This document shows, piece after piece, positions 1 through 13,256 of a DNA stretch of 64,000 bases; the stretch's first letter is position 1; the number at the start of each line of letters is the position of its first letter. The notes below the pieces were generated by a model. It worked only from the letters and a program-made list of their open reading frames with translations, did not search any database and had not been told where the DNA came from. Source of the DNA: Onchocerca lupi (taxonomy: Eukaryota > Nematoda > Chromadorea > Rhabditida > Onchocercidae); assembly GCA_028564675.1 (NCBI GenBank), contig JAOVVO010000065.1:124001-188000 (forward strand), read 5' to 3'. Both the position numbers and the translations under genes were made by a program.

Positions 1-1788
1 TGGGATGGATAGACTTGTAATCAATCCATCAAAGATCTTTCTCCTGAGCTCCATTTTTTTTTTTTCTCCTGACTGATAAAAGCTAGTGATATTACTTATT
101 TTGCTGTAAAATAATTCCAACTGCTCTGAAACAACTGTGAAAATGTAAATTGAGTGCAAGTGTTTCGCGCAATTAGACATTTTTGTCTGTTCTATGAAGA
201 AGAAAGCAGCAACTCTCGAAAAGAGAGTACAATCCATCGATCTTCCAGATATTTCACAATTTGTCACACTGAAAATAATGGGAATTAAAAAAGAAGAAGG
301 AGCGGAAAAAATGAGGCATTTTTTTTTCCTATTGTCGTTGCAGTTCATTGTTTTCTTTTACGAAATGGCAATGCTGCGATGTCAAAGTTTATTAAAACAT
401 ATCTGGAACTTTTAGAGAATTCAATCTAATGTTGGTTTAAAAGACTGTTGATTTAAGTACTGACTAAATTAAAGATAAAAAACCAGTTTGAGAATGGCGT
501 TTACGGAATATCTTTTAAATGACTTATTTGGTGTACAGTTGAAGCAGTAACTTAACAGCAGATTTATTTTAATTAGACAGATAGTTTCGTTAATGTTTTA
601 TCTTAATTAAATAGTGAAAAATGATGCTGATAGTTGATATTTTAGCAATAAAAAGTTTAAAAACCGGAAGTTAGTGCTTAAAATGAATGAAATATTATAA
701 TGCATGAAGTAATGATGGAAGGAGTGAAGTAATGGTAGATTTCTTTGAATGGAAAAAATTCTTTTTAAAAGTTTAAAAATGAAACTGTTTTGTTTATGAA
801 TAAAGAAGAATTTGATAAATTAGATTGCTGTTAATCTGTTAGTTTGATAAAATATTGAATTCTAAAGAAGAGAATGAATTTCATTTGTGATATGGAATTG
901 ATTGGCTGCTTTCTATCCTGGCTCTTTGCAATATACATTTTCATCTTTCATATTGCAATAAATCATCAAACATTGGTGAAGGAGATATTTCACGCAAAAG
1001 AAGGGGAAAAATGTATGATGAGACATGAAAAAGCATTGGTTTATTCAGCTTATCCGATAGTTCTATTTAACATGCTAACAGCGTTTTTCCCTTTTAAGCA
1101 CCTTTAAAGTTTATTTAGTTGGGAAATAAATTTTATTAATCATTAACTACATGATATCATACCTTTGTTTTGTTTTTTTCCTGATAATTATTTTGCTCTT
1201 CAATAGAATGAATTTATAGAGGCAGTATGGAGGAGAATGAATGATTGGTATTACTACCATGGCCAATTTTTGTTATGCATATCAAATAGGCTCTAGTATA
1301 TGCTAATAGGCTATAAACATCGATCCTTTTATTATAGACATTTTTTTTTTTTTTGGCCAAGACATTACTATATTTCATACTACTGAATTGCTGTGACTGG
1401 CACGTCAATATAGCTAGCTCTCTGGCCATTTCCAGGCTGAAATAGATTAAATTTTTTATGCTTGCTTAGCTTCATTGGCCAAAAGAGAAATGAGAAATGC
1501 ATGAATGTTAGATTTTAATTTACGATACAATCATTGAAAATGACGAGCTTTTTTTTTTTTTTTTTTTTCTGTTTTTTTGAAAGCTTTAATTAACAAAATT
1601 AAGAAGTGCTTACATCAAAGATTTTATATTGCTCAAATCTCATAAATGAAATAACTTTTTTTATAGCAATTTCTGGAATCATTTTGAACAAAATGACAAA
1701 ACTAAACGAGCCTAATCTTTTTTTTTTTTAGATTTGAAATCTATGCTTCATACTTGTCATTTAATTAATTATCAAGAAGTTTTTGTAG
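1..1788. other. AT-rich stretch, no supported exon
   Basis: I see no exon that can be supported here. It holds T-rich runs (about 1343-1354, 1551-1568, 1719-1730) and short open frames without splice logic. The gene at 1789 must have its 5' exons here or to the left of the window, because its first visible exon begins at a splice acceptor. A T-rich acceptor-like site ending near 340 (ttgcag) opens a frame that I could not join to anything. Confidence 0.4.
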
Positions 1789-2890
1789 ATATTCACTGCT
1801 GCGGATCTACAAGAGAAAGGGAAAGCAGGATATCAAGCAGTATTTAACACGCTTATGCAGCTTGCTCTCAAAGTACAGAGCGTTTTTCAGCAAAAAGTAA
1901 TTTTCTTCATAACAGTAATTTTATTTTCTTTGATACGGTATTATGAAGTAATGGAGGATTTTTTCTTTTTTTTTTTTTTTTTTTTGCTTGGATTTAATTG
2001 ATAAATAATCAGATTAATTTTAGGGAATTGATGTCGAACAACTCATTCAAACAGCTTCACAAGTAGTGCCGACAAATCTTGTGCAAACAATTTTAAATTT
2101 CTTCAGACGAGCACAACCCACTCAGGTTTGTTGCAACATCTTTTGGTACATTATTTGCTTAATACTGCAGCAAACAACGGTGCAAATGTTGATATTTTTT
2201 TCTTCTTTGACTTCATGAATATATGATGAGAGCTAAGTATATGAATATGACATGACTGCTACTAGAAAAAAGTTAAAAATGGTCTCCGAAAATTTGTGTT
2301 TTTTTTCTGTTAAAAATAAAGAAATATTTTGTTGCAGTCACCGAAAAAGCTTGCGAAAGAAGCAGAAGAGAAAGAGAAGACAGCTACTGCTGAAAAGGTC
2401 TTTTCTTTATTTTTTTATTTTTTTTTTAAAGTCTTCATTAAAATGAAATTGCGGAACGGACTATTAATTACAGTATGGTAAAATAGTGAGGAATATCTTG
2501 AAAAGTAATAAAGCATTGCGATGTTATTACAATAAAAAATAGGATTAGATTATTCGTTCCACAGAATTTGTAGTGAAAACCCTTCGAGATGTCATTATTG
2601 ATGTTTTCAAAAATATAACTCAGTAAAGATGTCATAGATTTTTAAAATTTTATTATTCAAAATTTGTATAAGAGAACAAGACAAGTTGCCATCCATTCTA
2701 AGAGTAATAATTAGTGCGTTATAGTGTGGAATGATCAAAAATAATCAGTAGAATACTAATCAGCAGTTAAAAACTCATCTCACATTGCCATTTATAGGTT
2801 GTTGAAGAAAAACAGGTGGAAGAGGAAGTATGCAAAAAAGTTGACGCTCAAGCGGGAAGCGTCGATACACCGGCTGTTGCTGCTCATTGA
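1789..2890 (+). CDS. Unrecognised protein, C-terminal part (4 exons)
   Basis: Exons are 1789-1896, 2024-2125, 2338-2397 and 2798-2890, ending in TGA. All have lengths divisible by three, so every intron is phase 0, and they carry good acceptors (tttgtag, ttttag, gttgcag, tttatag) with GT donors. They encode about 120 residues: an amphipathic helical part (AADLQEKGKAGYQAVF, then GIDVEQLIQTASQVVP and a basic FFRR), followed by a Lys/Glu-rich tail (KKLAKEAEEKEKTATAEK) ending in TPAVAAH. I see no signal peptide or membrane segment in this part and do not recognise a family. Several AATAAA signals follow (3023, 3094, 3171). The 5' end is missing: no start codon can be tied to the 1789 acceptor. 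I am fairly sure it is coding and have no view on function. Confidence 0.7.
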
Positions 2891-3022
2891 TTTCTAATTT
2901 TGATTCATTTGCAGAAAAATTTCTATCTCGAAAATACTTGAATTCCTGCCGACTTGGCTTCATGTTTTGTTTTGTTGTAAGTTTACGGCAGATTATGAGT
3001 TGTTATTTTTTCTAAATATAAG

Positions 3023-3176
3023 AATAAAAAAGAATCAGATCGAGTCTGCAATGCTTAGACAATTATTGCATGATCTTATTTATTTAATGACTGAATAAAT
3101 AGAGTTCATTGATGGTATTTTAAGTTTAAATATTCTCATTAATGCTTTATGATTGAAATTTCACCGCCTCAATAAA
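3023..3176 (+). terminator. Cluster of AATAAA polyadenylation signals
   Basis: AATAAA occurs at 3023-3028, 3094-3099 and 3171-3176, beginning 133 bases after the stop codon at 2890. These are the likely 3' end signals of the unrecognised gene. Which one is used cannot be told from sequence. Confidence 0.45.
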
Positions 3177-5859
3177 GTCAATAACAAAGTAAGAGAAGTT
3201 GCGTTTTAATGATTTTCATCTCCATATTTGTTCTTTCATTACTACCTGTATCTACTATTCATTACAGCATTATTTTAAAACATCAATATAATTTAATTTA
3301 ATATTTGTCAGCTTGTTTTCTTGATCAGGCAGTATCATAGCTAATCAAATGAAATGCTCATCTGTACTTACATTTATCATTGCAAACTGAAGCTTCCCGA
3401 ATACTATAAATAAGAACGAATGATAAATGAAAAAGACCAATTTACAAAGACCTACCAAAAAACTTATCATAACTATTTCGAATTAGTATGCATTTATTGA
3501 ACCTGTTGATTCATGGCTTCTTAGTTTTGACTTCATACTTGTCTATTTGCAAAACTGAAATAAGAGATGTTTGAAATTCAAACGAGTAGATCCTCTACAA
3601 TATACTTAAGATTCTGTTATCACTACTAATTCATACTGCTATTTCAGGTAATGTCCCACAAATTATCTTTTTTCATTATATTATCCTTACTGAACCGATC
3701 AGCACAGTAATTCAATTAACTTACCTTCGGCGTGTATGTGCAATTCAGCTTGGATTATATAAAACAGTTTTTCTTCTGTTATTAGCGAATCGAGATATGT
3801 GAAGGAATCAAGTGTATTACTAGTTCGCAATAAGAATTTGTTCAAATGGTTTTTTTTTTTTTCATATGGATTTAAATTCCTTCGCATCTTCCTCGATTCA
3901 TGCAATGCTTCATTACATTTTTGAATTATATATGGTGGCTAAAATTATTGTTTTTTTTTGATATTGATAAATCGAAATTATTCTTTGTATTTGTAATCAA
4001 TTCTGAAAATAAGGCATCAGAATTTGATTTGATGGTCAGCGTTGTTTCGTTTTTATTATGCTTTTTTTTTTTCTCTTAATTTCGTTCTAATGTGTTTTGT
4101 TATGAAAACTCTTTTTGTCTACTGCTTTAATTGTGAACTTGAAAAAAAATTCTTGTATTCACTTGATTTTTAATGGGAAAAATGTAGTGAGGAGAATGAA
4201 GAAATGGTAAACTTTGTTGTATTCGATTAAGTGGATTTGTCGATTTTTTATACTCTTAATTATATGGTCCTCTACTTCATTCTAATTTTATTTTTAATTT
4301 CCTTAAATTCAAAGAACAACTTACTATATGACTACTTTTTGCTATATATGTGCCTGCGGTTTGCTTATTCCTTCCATTTATTTCGAGTTCCAAGTTCTTT
4401 AAAAGATATGAGAAAAAGTTTTCGTAAGTGATAATGTATTTTGTGACTAATGATTAAATCACTGATCTAGTCGATAGATTTCACATCATATTTTTAAAGG
4501 ATTTCTACATAGAATCGAAGTTTTAATGAATTTCTGTTCGTCATATAGAATTGATTTGTTATACTGCATACGAAGGATAGATTTTTATATATTGTCTCGT
4601 CTGTTTAATTTGAAAAGCTTTTATCGGTCTTTCGTTCTAATATTCATATTGATTGATTGATCAAGGTCACAACTTTCATCTATCCCTGAAATCAATTCTG
4701 TAACTGAACATTTTGGCTAAATTAAGACAGCGATAAATCTTAACATAGTTGATCCGAAATGATTTCTTTTCCTGCGTTTTTCCCAAATTACTCAGTTTTC
4801 AGAAATTTTCCATTATGTCTAATGACCTTCGTATTTATCGCATAACTTTATCTTCGTTGTACGATCGTTTTTCATTTCGCTTTCTTAGATTCGCTGATTT
4901 TTTTTCCTCTCACCTTCTATGAGAACATTTCATATCTTTTCCAACCAGTGCTGATAAATTTAAAAACTCGTATTAATAAACAACGCCGACCATACGGAAT
5001 TCGGTATTTGATGTTAACGTAATATGATGTTGAAATATGTTTCGAAATGCATTATTATGCCAACATTTCAATGATAAAAACATTAATGTTATCGATAAAT
5101 GCATATTTCTATGTGTCACTCTGTTCATTTCAATTTATTCATCTTTTCATGGGCTCGATTAGGAAAATTCTGAGCTAAATATGCATACATTTTATATTTT
5201 TATCGTTTCCTTTCGAGAAATTTATAAACTAACAATGTCGCAAACAATAATTAGAAATGAATGAAATTATGCAAAATAATAGAAAATAGAATATTGCCGG
5301 ATTCTTGGACTATTATTCTGTTCGTACGGAGGCTCTTAGCTTGCTCAGAATATTCGAAGAGATTCAGAGGGACTTAGCAAAGCATTTTGGGTCAAAAATT
5401 AGCCGATAGGTTCATGTAAATCCGCATTTGTAAATTTTCGGAATACTCCGATGTTTTCAAATGCTGCTTGGCAAATGATCATCATTACATCACGATAGAA
5501 ATGAGTAGATTTGGACGATGGACGAGATAATTTTCATTGCGCTCCGGTCGGAATAGCACGTGACATAATGAGAAGTCCGGGCGAATCAGAAAAGTCGTTG
5601 ATTCCTGCTGTTTACATCTCTTTTGGCAGCGTTGGTTGATTTGCCAGATAGGTGGGAACAATTTGGGTGGCGTTAAGCTGTATTGAATTTAACTAAAATA
5701 ATGGTTCAAGTTTTACAATAATAGTTTAAGAAGAGAAAATACGAGAAAGTAATGTCATAAAATGTTTCCATTGTTACAAGAAGTAATATGAGCAAAAAAA
5801 TCTCTAGAGAGTCCAAAGTTTTCAGATTTGGCCATGATATAAGAAGGCAAACAATTTAA
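3177..5859. other. Intergenic; one E-box-bearing, less AT-rich patch
   Basis: No exon is visible. The sequence from about 5290 to 5690 is clearly less AT-rich than its surroundings and contains CACGTG at 5557-5562 within gcacgtgac. It may be promoter sequence of the downstream REV7 gene. Confidence 0.4.
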
Positions 5860-5869
5860 ATTCATTCAG
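5860..5869 (+). promoter_or_regulatory. Candidate spliced-leader trans-splice acceptor of REV7
   Basis: The sequence attcattcag ends three bases before the ATG at 5873 with no upstream exon in frame, the arrangement expected for nematode SL trans-splicing. A second candidate, gttttcag, ends at 5824 but would leave an upstream ATG in the leader. Confidence 0.4.
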
Positions 5870-5872
5870 CCA

Positions 5873-7652
5873 ATGCGAAAAAGCGTTCCGGTCGTTAAGA
5901 TTGGCCGAAAAGGTTTCAACGGTCGCAAAGGTGAGTATCTCACTGTAAAACCTACTTCTGTACGTTAACATAAGAATTTTGACGGAATGCAGAGCTATTT
6001 ATTTTCAGCAGAAACATTTTCAAAAGAAATAGCTATTTTTTAGGGCGAAGTAGTTGAGTACACAACCATAATTTCTCATTTTTTGGACTTATTATAGAAA
6101 AAACTCTGCAAAACATCTATTTTACCACCGGAAAAAGATAAATTGTCGATACATTAAGGAAGTGAAATGTTTGGACAAAACTGGACGGAGAGAGACAGGC
6201 GATATATACAATATTTGCAGCATTGGCTGATATGGTTACTGAATTCTTGGAAATTATTTCACATACGGTGCTTTTCAATTATGGTGGTTATCCAGCGGAG
6301 ACATTTGATACCGCCAGTTATGGGTCTATCCTAATTCATGTAAGTATGATTTTAGAACGACCTATTTTCCATTTATTTATTGGTCAATTTATCTCGGCTC
6401 TAAAAATAACTGTGTTATTTAGAAAAAAAAAAATCAGTAGACTCGGTGGTTTAAATTATTCAAATTTTTCGAAGAATTTTCTGTTATCTCAAAAAAAAAA
6501 AAAAAAAAAAAGAAAAAAAAATCTCACAATGGCCATTAATTGAATTAGTTCTCTTTACGTTTTGAATTTAAGAAATGCCGAGTGAAAGAAGTGTTAGATT
6601 ACATGAGCAGCGCACTACAAACAGTTCATCGATGGATAAAGTTCGATGAACTATCCCATTTTGCCGCGTGCATTCTTGATAAGGACAACAGAGTGATAAT
6701 GGAGGCTGTAATAATCATTATGGATGTACAGTATCCTCAACTCAGGTCTCCTAGAATTTCTTTGTTTCGCTGTCCCTCGAAACATGAAAATATATAAACA
6801 ATTTCTTCCATTACAAATTCAGTTTTTATTCCTAAAAAGTGGATACCACTGGTGATCATTTGACCATGTCTGATCTGGACTAATAATTATTCTAGTTCAG
6901 AAACGTATTGACAACTGAAGCAACTGATATGAAACGACAATTCCAGCAAACAATTCTTACATTACAGCGGGAATCATATATCGAGAATATGAAAAATATC
7001 TTACGGAATGAAGGTAAACGTAATTATATGAATTCAGACAATGAGATTAATTCGTGGATGAATTGAAGAATATGTACCAGAATAGTTTTTCTGGCTGATG
7101 CATTTGTTTCAGAAGTACGCTTTGAAATACATACAAAACTTAGAGGCAACTGTGAAATAAAACTACAAAAACGAGCTGGAGTAAGTTGTTTTTATAAAAA
7201 ATGAGATTTTTATGGCACGAATTTGCCTTCTTCCTCAATTCTAATTTCAGGAGTTTAAGTGGGAAAAATATGACCAATGTGTACCTGAGAATCTACGTCC
7301 TTGCGGCAAACGGATTGATAGCAAACTGATTGAGGTTTTATACTTTTGACTATTAATTAAATTATTAAAATGGTCCAATTATTTCTATGTTAGCTCGTCC
7401 TCCAATAATGATGCGACTAAATATTGCTGTGCACGTTCAGCTATCGTGATAGCAGCCATCAGTACTATTTAAATTATGTTACCAGCAGCTTGAGTGCTAT
7501 CAAAAAAGATTCGTTATAGCAACATTAATTCCTGTCTCTCGATCTTGAAATTGGATAATGAATAGGTTTAAAAGATTGAAAAAATTGCTTCAAACTGTTT
7601 TTGCACCCGTTTATAGATCGTTGCAATGGTACGCCAACTGGATGAAACATAA
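5873..7652 (+). CDS. mad2l2: REV7/MAD2L2 HORMA-domain protein
   Basis: Exons are 5873-5930, 6221-6339, 6573-6745, 6901-7013, 7113-7180, 7251-7334 and 7617-7652. They join in frame to 216 residues, close to the 211 of human MAD2L2. REV7 is the HORMA subunit of DNA polymerase zeta and of shieldin; its seatbelt clamps short peptides of partners such as REV3. Visible family features are the N-terminal helix LADMVTEFLEIISHTVLF, the GGYPAETF turn, and the beta strand FAACILDKDNRVIMEAV, which matches human VVVVILDKEHRPVEKF in register. The helix after it (TDMKRQFQQTILTLQR) fits the family, as does the C-terminal seatbelt with two Cys (QCVPENLRPCGKR). The first exon gives a basic leader, MRKSVPVVKIGRKGFNGRK, longer than I expect before the HORMA fold. 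Mad2 itself is a less likely identity. AATAAA follows at 7914. Confidence 0.88.
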
Positions 7653-7913
7653 TGGAGATATTGTGAAAGATAACTTAGGATATGGCTATTTCAAGTTTTT
7701 GGAAAAATCATAACCCATTTAAACGAAGCGAATCTCATAAGCGGTATTAATTGACCGTTCCTGCGCAATTTTTCATTTTGAAAACAAAATTGTCAAAATT
7801 TTGGATCATTTGTAAAGTAATGAATTCACTCTGGAACGTAGCAATGACATCCGTATAAAGTAAAAGATGATCAGCTAAATACTTCGTGAAACATCTCAAG
7901 AATGATTCAAACG

Positions 7914-7919
7914 AATAAA
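7914..7919 (+). terminator. Polyadenylation signal of REV7
   Basis: AATAAA lies 262 bases after the REV7 stop codon and is the first canonical signal on this strand. Confidence 0.4.
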
Positions 7920-7969
7920 GAAAATAGCTTTATCGATAAAAATTATAAGAAAGTTATAAATTGTTCTGA

Positions 7970-8580
7970 ACTAACTTTTCCAACTTTAAACATACCAAAT
8001 ATAAACTTTACTAATGTGAAACAATAAATACTACGGATAATTAAAATAAAGATATAAAAGCATATGAAAAATGAAAAAATTTTTAATTTTCCGAAGGAAT
8101 GAATTCAAAATAAAAAAGAGATATATAAAGAAAAAGAACAAGAGAAGGATTAAATATAAAAATGAAAAGGAAGGGATAAGGGACAATACAAGAACAAGGG
8201 ACAATGCAAGAGTTTTGATAATGTTACGGAAGATGGCTCTTACCAGTTGCAATGCACTCATAAGTTATTTTTAGTTAACTTTTCAAATTTAAACATGTCA
8301 AATAAACTTTACTAATATAGGAACAATAAATACTATGGATAATTAAAATAAAGATATAAAAAGCATGTGAGAAATTGAAAAGTTTTTAATTACTAGAAAG
8401 GATGAATTCAAAGTTAAAAAACTGATATATAAAGGAAAAGAACGAGAGAAGAGAAAGAAAATAAAGAGGAAGGGACAAGGGACAATACAAATTAAATATA
8501 AAAATGAAGAGGAGGGGACAAGAGACAATACAAGAGCTTTGATGTTGTGATAGAAGATCTCCCTTATCAGTTGTAACACA
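7970..8580. repeat. Diverged tandem duplication, two units of about 290-310 bp
   Basis: Unit 1 (7970-8256) and unit 2 (8273-8580) align along their whole length. Shared anchors in order are aataaatacta(c/t)ggataatt, aattaaaataaagatataaa, gaattcaaa, gatatataaag, gggacaatacaa and an ending of cagttg(c/t)aa. They differ by many substitutions and small indels, so the duplication is not recent. Both units are purine-rich on +. No protein is shared between them. Confidence 0.8.
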
Positions 8581-11500
8581 ACATTGAAATGTTGACTTTT
8601 AGATAGAGAATTCAAAAGTTTCATTTTCAGTGGCATCGACCACTAATTCATAAAGCAGCATTCAGGGGGAACATACTGAACAAAAATAGGATTCTTATAA
8701 ATCGAAGAATAATGTTATCCTAAAATACATTAACTTACAATTTATAAACATTTTTTTCACATTAAAAAAAAATGATCCAAGCATGACTGATAGCAAACAT
8801 ATAATAATGAAGTTTCTTCTCGGAGATATTCAGAAAGAATCCACACTTCTGCTGCTTTTATTCTTTCCCACATACACAAGATTTTTCTTTACATTACAGT
8901 GAAAATGTAACATCCAAAAATATCTTTTATTCTCTGGAATTTTCTTTTTCAAGTAAGCAAAATTGTGACTCATGCTAAACCAGAAATATTATTGGATGTT
9001 GACATTTTCGTCTATTAACAGTTCACAAATAATGATGTTTAACAAATTCCAAATTATATAGTTGGAATAAACAAAGTTAAACACCCGATATAAATGCTAC
9101 TGTTTTCCTGCCTTTTAAGTCGGAAATTCCACGCATGTTCAGCATCGAAAATTCGCAATATTGATTGAAACCGATACCATACATCGATTTCTATACTCTT
9201 TCTAGAGGCATGAGTGAAATCTTTTTTTAAACATATTTGTATTATGAGCAATATTGATGGTGCGAATTTTTGATACTGTTACATGGTGAACGAAATATTT
9301 CATAGGAATTATTCCGACACAAAATACTTTAAAAACATAAATGGTGATAAATACAAAGCAAAACCACGAAAAACGAATCAACCGCTCATTGGCTTGATTC
9401 AATAAACAACTCATTTTTTCCTTACAAAAATAAAAATAAACAAGAGAAAAGAAAGGAAATATTTTCTATAATATTTTTTTGAAAAATCGTTATCTTTTGC
9501 GAAGGATAGAAAAAAAAAAAAAAAAAACGAAATGAGAAAAATGAACTGATGTTCTTCTATATCATCTACATTATCAAAGCATCAAAAATAAGATATGATA
9601 ATATTGAAATGAAAGAATCGAATACTTTCAATCGATCAATTAAATGATTTCCATTTCTCTTCATTTCAGCCAATGAGCACCAACAACATACAAATTTCAT
9701 CTCATTTCAGTAAAGCACACTAATGCTCACAATGTAATGTTCATATATTATAACTCAATAAAATAATAACGGCAAACAAGGCTAGAAAAAATAAGAAATA
9801 AGAAAAAGCCCAAAATTTGATCTCCTCTCTTCACAAATCTCTCAGTATTTTAAAATAATCAGCAAAAATATTAGCCAAACAAGAGATCATAGCAAATTAA
9901 CATAGTACTTTCTCTGCCTCCTATCAAATGTAAAGACTATTTCTTTTGTGACACAAGCACTGCTTCTATTAATTTCAGACTGATTTTTGGCCTTCCAAAT
10001 CTTTAAATCATCAAAAATAAGATGTTGATCAATAAATCTTCAAATGACATCAAGATGCTGAGATATATATATATAATTCCCACGCTTCAGCCTCCAAATA
10101 CGGAAATGAAGTGCGGTTAGTGTCTTCATTTAATATTATTAGATATAAATTTAGTAAATGAAATGAACAAAAGTAACTCCAAAGTTTATAAATCAGTAAA
10201 AGAAAAAATGGAATGGTGTTCGGAAGAATAAACTCCCAACAAATTATTAATATTATATCGAAATATTTCTTTCTGAACTTTAGTTCAATGAAGAACGGTA
10301 GAATATGTTTCGTTTCAAAATGTATTAATTCGAGAAGCTGTTGTTCAACAATGATCTTGAAAGCAAACAACAGTGTCTTTTTTTTAAAGCCGATTTTTTT
10401 TTAATCAAGAGAAGCGCAGTTAGAAAAATTCCCTCAAAAATTCAAAAGAAAAATTTTTGTGAAAACTTCGACAGAGATGTACTTCAAAATTATAATAGAT
10501 TATTTACATAAAAGTGATCTGTTTATTACAGATCAATAGAATTTAAACAGCCTTACTTAATTCTACTTAGTATATGATTATGAATGTAGTTAAGATAAAG
10601 TGAATTATGAACTTAACTCGCATATATATACATATATTAACGATGTTTTGCGATATAATTCACTTTAACTTAACTGCACTCATGAAATTAGGGATCAGTT
10701 TTTTGAAAATTTTTTCCGGCAATAAGGAATCCAATCAAAGAGATAAATAAACTATCAATTAGATTTCTCTCATACATAACACTATATGGATAAAATTTAA
10801 AAAACATGAACAAATGCATAATTTCGATAATAGAAGTAGTTCGGCGAGATCAGCTGGAAAGTTTTATAAATACAATGCATTCTACAGATGTAATGAGAAT
10901 GTCTCGAATCTGATGGATTAATAAAAATCATAAAAAACGAACAAAAATGTTATCCCATAGCAGAAACCTCATAATTAGTAGCAAAAAAGATAGAAAATGA
11001 AAACAGGGAAGAGAGCTAACCAAAAAAAAAGTAATTTGTTCAAGGACTGTCTGCATGAAAAATGCTTGAATATCAAATAAAAAAAAAAAAAAAAAAAAGA
11101 AAAGAAGCATTAATTCAAATCCAGTTGCTCGGTAACTAAACTCAATTACCAATACAACTAAAAATTGATATGGAATATGCTCTTATTTAAGAATCTCATA
11201 CAACTAAATTACCGAACTTATTATAATTTAAAGTAATCCACTAAAAAAAAAATACATCATTATTAAAATCCGTTTTTGACAATAAACAATAGAACATAAA
11301 CGTGATTGGCAGCGTGCGATAACAAAAAGGATCTTTCCAAATAATGAAGAGAAAATCATTCCAAACAATAAAAGAAAGCGAGAACAGCAACGCACGAAAT
11401 GCTTATTAAATTTCTTCATTAGAATAATTTTGTAAACCATTTCTGACCTCCCTGACTGGGCACTTTGTTTTAACAAGTGTGGACACCTAAGCTGAAAAAA

Positions 11501-13256
11501 GTGCGTTACTGCAATAAGCATAAGACGAGTTAATTTTAGAAAGGAATGAAAGAGAGACGAATACTTCTGTATTAGTAGATTTTTGCAGTATTATAAGCAT
11601 AAAATTCTTAAAATTAATTAAAATTAATTTGAAGAAGATATTCTATCTTAAAATAGAAAAATAAGAAAAGTTAATTTACAATTCATAACGAAAGCCACAG
11701 AAATTCGCAGCGTAAAATGATCGAGACAAATACAAGCAGCAACATCTGTTCAAAAGTTTGGATAACTCTCCATAATGTAAATCAGCCGAACGCTATAACT
11801 TCTAAATTTACAAAAATAATATAAGAGAAGGAAATCTCGTTACTCTGAAAAAAAAAAAGAAAAAAAGAAAAAAAAAAGCAATGGTATATGCACAGAATAA
11901 ATTCAAAGTGCGTGAAAACATGTACAGTATGACATCATTCAGAACATAGAATCAAGAAAGATTAGGTGTTGTCAAGTTTCGTGCTATCAACTAATTTTCA
12001 TTACAGTCTTAGCGATTCAAATATTTCAACCAAAACTACTGAAAATTATTAAGCATCTAAAAAATTTGGAAATATGCAAATAAAGACAACTGCCACTAAA
12101 ACTTTCTCCAGGCGAAACTTTTTAGTGTAAATGTTTGTGAAATATTCAACACATATCATATCTTGAATATATGCAAATCAAGTGAAGCAAAGAAGGCAGT
12201 AAAAGTAAAGAAAAACAGAAATCAAAAGAAATTTGTTAATCATCAGAAATCAGTTAAAAAAATCTCAATCGCTGTATTCATGGGAAAAAGGACTGCCAAT
12301 GAAATGGAAAAACAAAGCAAAAGTCACAAGGATAATTTGATAAGAATGCAGAAAGTGAATTATTTAAAAAGCTATAAAATACTGTACGATACAACAATCA
12401 TATGACGTTGGCCTATTATTACAAAATATTACAAAAAAAAAAAAGATTCACAGCATAGCCTTACAAAAGCTTCGGATAAGAACTTGAAAAAATATGAAAT
12501 TAGGAATACTTTCATCTTGACACTTATCCTAAATTACAATTCTATAATAATACAAAAATCCTGTAACGCGTTTTCTTTCTATGCTCATTTTCAGATAAAT
12601 AAAATACCCAAACTTTACATATGTGAAAGAAAAACTGCAAAAGTGCCAGAAAATATGAAATATTTTTTGAAAATTAAAAACATTTAAACAAAGTTTGTAA
12701 AAAAAAAGTGCTGCGTGCGAAACTAACAGCATTTGCATGTCTGAAATACCCGCAATATAATCCAAAAGAGAACTTATGGTCATTCATATTTAGCGAGTTA
12801 TGAACTCGGCAGTATAGCAACACAAGGTAATGGCGTCACTCGCAAGCTAGGACTGCATTTATTCCATTTTGGTGTCTCATGAATCTTTCCATGCCGTACT
12901 TTCATGACTTCTGTAATCGATAATCTAGATTGTTCATCACCTGAAATTGTCTGATTATTTGAAATATCTAGCAACACAAAGAACTTTTCAATTTACAACT
13001 TTTAATAACGAGTCCTAAGACTGAATACCTAGAATGTTTCGCAGACCAGAAAATTTTTTCAGTAGCTATACAAAGTCTACTTGAAAGTGATTTCTCAACC
13101 ATTCAAATTTTATTTTTGGAAACAGAAAAAGCACACCACTACTTATGAAGACTTCAATCTTCACCACTACAGGTCTGATTCATTCCTTGCTTGCTATATG
13201 AGAAGCAACAAAGAATATGGATCAGCAACATCTCAAAATCAGTTCTCATTAAAATT
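8581..13256. other. Long AT-rich region, no gene supported
   Basis: About 4.7 kb without a convincing exon on either strand. Open frames here (for example 10050-10370 and 11228-11521 on -, 12163-12405 on +) are Ile/Phe- or Lys-rich, lack flanking splice sites and look like chance openings. The right end contains 3' UTR of the minus-strand gene at 13257-14545; a minus-strand AATAAA reads at 13114-13109. Confidence 0.5.
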
